Positions 13,870 to 15,934 of a stretch of 15,934 bases of DNA are shown piece by piece; within the stretch, counting starts at the first letter, position 1; every line of letters begins with the position of its first letter. The position numbers and the translations under genes are program-made. The notes beneath the pieces were generated by a model. That model worked only from the letters and a program-made list of their open reading frames with translations, did not search any database and had not been told where the DNA came from. This DNA comes from JAAZFF01 sp964405775 (GTDB lineage Bacteria; Verrucomicrobiota; Kiritimatiellia; RFP12; UBA3636): NCBI GenBank assembly GCA_964405775.1, contig CAYOPG010000050.1, positions 1 through 15,934 of the forward strand. Reading direction: 5' to 3'.

Positions 13870-14658
13870 GTGATACCAACAACAACCAAGCTGCTCGAAA
13901 CCGCAACCGCCGCCGCCATCGCGGGCTCTAACAACGCCGCCACCCAACGCGGCCGCAACCAAGATGCGAACGACATCACGCCCCATGACGTAAAGCTCAA
14001 GCTGGACGTCGAATGTCAGGAGATAATCTCACGCACCATACTGGATGTCTACCCGGACCACTTCATACTCGGAGAGGAGGACGCTTCTGAAAACCGAGCC
14101 CCAGCCCCCGGACAGTACGAATGGATCATCGATCCGATAGACGGCACAGTCAACTTCTTCCATAGCAACCCGCATTGGTGCAGTTCTGTCGCGGTGCGTC
14201 TAAATGGAGAAACCTTGGCAGCCTGCGTCAGCGCCCCGGATGTCGGCATGCTTTTCCAAGCATCAGTCGATAGTCCCACACTCTGCAACGGCAAGCCTGT
14301 TAGTTCTTCAAAAACCGGAGATATAACGCTTGCGATGGTGCACACTGGCGCCGACAAGTCCGACGACGAATCTATACATGCGTTCCGCTTCTTCAGCGCC
14401 ATCGCGAATTCCGTGCAGCGAGTCCGCGTATGCGGCGCCGCCGCGCTCGACATATGCCTCGTTGCAGCCGGTGCCTCCGACGGATACTTCGAGCCCGGTA
14501 TATATATCTGGGATATAGCCGCCGCTGATCTGATACTGCGCCGTGCTGGCGGTCGCGGGGAAATTATGAACGAGCTGGGCGGGGGCAGAATGGGGTATCT
14601 CGGCACAAACGGCATTCTCCATGAAAAAATAAAATCCATTATAACCCCACTGCTATGA
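13870..14658 (+). CDS. Inositol monophosphatase family phosphatase
   Basis: 262 residues from GTG 13870. A Mg2+-dependent, Li+-sensitive-type phosphomonoesterase fold: LKLDVECQEII (43-53), ILGEEDASE (66-74) with the metal-binding Glu, and WIIDPIDGTVNF (85-96), which carries the metal-binding aspartates. CGAAALDICLVAAGASDGYFEPGIYIWDIAAADLIL (188-223) is the second signature, with Asp215 as the third metal ligand; the usual WDxAAG reads WDIAAA. The actual substrate (inositol phosphate, histidinol phosphate, 3'-phosphoadenylate or sugar phosphate) cannot be told. The GTG start has no ribosome site and lies 31 bases after the DUF721 stop. Its stop overlaps the ogt start as ATGA. Confidence 0.9.
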   Translation: MIPTTTKLLETATAAAIAGSNNAATQRGRNQDANDITPHDVKLKLDVECQEIISRTILDVYPDHFILGEEDASENRAPAPGQYEWIIDPIDGTVNFFHSNPHWCSSVAVRLNGETLAACVSAPDVGMLFQASVDSPTLCNGKPVSSSKTGDITLAMVHTGADKSDDESIHAFRFFSAIANSVQRVRVCGAAALDICLVAAGASDGYFEPGIYIWDIAAADLILRRAGGRGEIMNELGGGRMGYLGTNGILHEKIKSIITPLL

Positions 14659-15149
14659 ATGGAGCCACACGCGACACTTTACTCGGCGTGATACGCATCA
14701 CCGAGGATGACGGGGCGATCGTTTCTCTGGATTTTATTTCTCCCGATGCAACGTGGCAGAGTCTCGACCCCGCCACCCCGCTCCTTGAAGAAGCGTTCAA
14801 ACAGCTTGACGAATACCTGTCCGGCACTCGCCGAGAGTTCGTGTTGCCGCTCGCACCCCAAGGCACGGACTTCGAAAAAGCCGTTTGGGATTTAATAGCA
14901 CTTGTGCCTTACGGTTCGACGGCGAAATATGGTGATCTTGCGAAGCGACTGGGGAAACCCGGCGCCGCCCGAGCGGTGGGCTCCGCCTGCGGACGCAACC
15001 CCGTGGCAGTGTTCATACCCTGTCACAGAATCGTTCCTGCCTCTTTTGTGCCGACAAACTCTGCCACGTACGGGGGATATAGCTGTGGCGTTTCTATAAA
15101 GCGACGTTTATTAGAACTTGAAAACGAACAACCGGGGATTTACAAGTAA
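14655..15149 (+). CDS. ogt: Methylated-DNA-protein-cysteine methyltransferase
   Basis: A 164-residue suicide enzyme that transfers the alkyl group of O6-alkylguanine to its own cysteine. The N-terminal domain is short (DEYLSGTRREFVLPL, 52-66). The C-terminal DNA-binding domain starts at GTDFEKAVWDLIALVPYGSTAKYGDLA. It includes ARAVGSACGRNP with the Arg finger (about 106) and the active site IPCHRIVP (121-128) with Cys123. The family's GGYxxG turn is YGGYSCGVSIKRRLLELE. There is no Ada-type regulatory domain, which favours a constitutive Ogt-type enzyme. Translation is coupled to the phosphatase gene by the ATGA overlap. Confidence 0.95.
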   Translation: MNGATRDTLLGVIRITEDDGAIVSLDFISPDATWQSLDPATPLLEEAFKQLDEYLSGTRREFVLPLAPQGTDFEKAVWDLIALVPYGSTAKYGDLAKRLGKPGAARAVGSACGRNPVAVFIPCHRIVPASFVPTNSATYGGYSCGVSIKRRLLELENEQPGIYK

Positions 15150-15184
15150 ATTTTGAAGGGTTTTTTACGGCTGTTCCGTGGTGG

Positions 15185-15706
15185 GTGCTCTTGCTCATCT
15201 ACTTTGTGAAATCATTCGAGGTGACGATCTCGACAATGCGTATAATTTTGATCCAGCGTGGTTTCCGTAAGTTGGGCACCGTGCTCGCATTTATAGAGGT
15301 TTTGCTCTGGGTGTTTGTGGCCGCAAGTGTTGTTCAAAATATCCAACAAGCTCCCATCAAAGGAATTGTGTATTCTTTCGGGTTCGCCACGGGCGTGTTT
15401 CTCGGATCACTGATCGAATCGAAACTGGCATTCGGGAACGTGCTTGTGCAGGTGATCTCATCGGAACCTGCCAGCACGAATATCGTAGAGATGGTGCGGA
15501 GCAGGGAGAACGGCGCGACGGAGATAGAAGGAAAAGGGCTCAACAGATCGCGAAAAGTTATTATGGTTTATGTAGAGAGAGCTGAGACCACGGAATTGCT
15601 TAGCAGCATTAAAGCGATAGACCCCAGTGCGGTGATCGGCGTGAGCGATGTTAACAACCTGAGCGGCGGATATCTCCCTAAACGCCAGCGTTTCATAAGA
15701 AAATAG
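15185..15706 (+). CDS. UPF0316/DUF2179-type membrane protein, start uncertain
   Basis: 173 residues from GTG 15185. An N-terminal membrane domain has segments at about 2-10, 31-50 and 59-76. It contains VKSFEVTISTMRIILIQRG (8-26), the typical 'R..l...G' stretch of the UPF0316 (YebE-like) family. A soluble DUF2179-like domain follows (about 88-173: VQVISSEPASTNIVEMVR and KVIMVYVERAETTELL). The function of the family is not established. The GTG start truncates the first membrane helix and has no ribosome site. The frame is open back to 15122 and reads NFEGFFTAVPWW just before it, but holds no ATG, GTG or TTG. A TTG at 15153 would fit if the T6 run at 15161-15166 had one more T. It follows ogt by 35 bases and ends the operon. 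Confidence 0.75.
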   Translation: MLLLIYFVKSFEVTISTMRIILIQRGFRKLGTVLAFIEVLLWVFVAASVVQNIQQAPIKGIVYSFGFATGVFLGSLIESKLAFGNVLVQVISSEPASTNIVEMVRSRENGATEIEGKGLNRSRKVIMVYVERAETTELLSSIKAIDPSAVIGVSDVNNLSGGYLPKRQRFIRK

Positions 15707-15934
15707 TTGGATGTGATTCTAAACGCTTCGTTTTCCTGATAAGTGGCTGAATCATGGCTGGTCACCCCATTCAATGATCGTGGTGTCTTCCAAGACTCAT
15801 ATTATACCCCCAAGTTCCCTGTTCACTGAGAGCTTGGGCAGATTATGTGATCCCATGCTGGGGCGGAGCCAAGTCTGAATACTTAGTCGACCATGCAAAA
15901 GCCGCATTTTGCGCAAAGTGATTCCATCCGACTT
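15707..15934. other. Terminal 228 bases without a recognised gene
   Basis: Just after the last stop is a weak hairpin, AAACG-CTT-CGTTT (15720-15732), followed by TTCC, too short to call a terminator with confidence. On the minus strand there is a TATAAT (plus about 15800) without a -35. At the far end ATG 15893 opens a 14-codon frame to the window edge (MQKPHFAQ...) with no ribosome site; it cannot be judged from this window. Confidence 0.3.

Noticed and set aside
15893..15934. ATG opening a 14-codon frame to the window edge
   Set aside because: No ribosome site, too short to test; needs sequence beyond the edge.

Overview
The window is a stretch of bacterial chromosome, almost fully coding, with four blocks that alternate in strand. 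The DNA itself does not name the organism. Several features would fit a member of the Verrucomicrobiota/Kiritimatiellota/Lentisphaerota (PVC) group: a Gly-rich surface protein built of 'GGSI..ISANGG'-type rungs, an intracellular GH78-like glycosidase, and a LysM plus YkuD protein beside ruvA. That assignment is inference with modest confidence. No IS element, integrase, CRISPR array, tRNA or rRNA was seen.

Region 1 (1-248) is non-coding and holds two diverged copies of an 81-bp repeat with nested inverted repeats. Region 2 (249-3540, minus strand) is a two-gene unit: a SpoU/TrmH-type 2'-O-methyltransferase followed by a large GH78-like (alpha-L-rhamnosidase family) glycosidase with no signal peptide. 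Region 3 (3700-4994, plus) encodes an exported Gly-rich, probably beta-helical protein. Its stop codon overlaps that of the convergent gene. Region 4 (4991-8685, minus) is a pair of large dynamin-like GTPases joined by an ATGA stop/start overlap. Both have C-terminal hydrophobic segments, and the first lacks a recognisable G4 (NKxD) motif.

Region 5 (8741-15706, plus) starts with a good sigma70-type promoter and a gene of unrecognised function. A second promoter follows, ahead of a tightly packed run: LysM/YkuD protein, ruvA, purM, an alpha/beta-hydrolase, a DUF721 (DciA-like) protein, an inositol-monophosphatase-family enzyme, ogt, and a UPF0316-type membrane protein. Short gaps and one ATGA overlap suggest a mixed housekeeping operon covering cell wall, recombination and repair, purine synthesis, replication and alkylation repair.

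The most notable observations are these. (i) Two genes, and perhaps a third, have their natural start separated from the main frame by exactly one missing base in an A or T homopolymer (A7 at 3705-3711, T8 at 8890-8897, possibly T6 at 15161-15166). That means phase-variable or slippage-controlled starts, or systematic homopolymer undercalling in this assembly. (ii) The YkuD domain has Ser where the catalytic Cys should be. (iii) The tandem dynamin-like pair has an asymmetric GTPase motif set. I do not see clear evidence of a wholly new defence or mobile system. The GTPase pair and the gene at 8880-9835 are the best candidates for undescribed biology.
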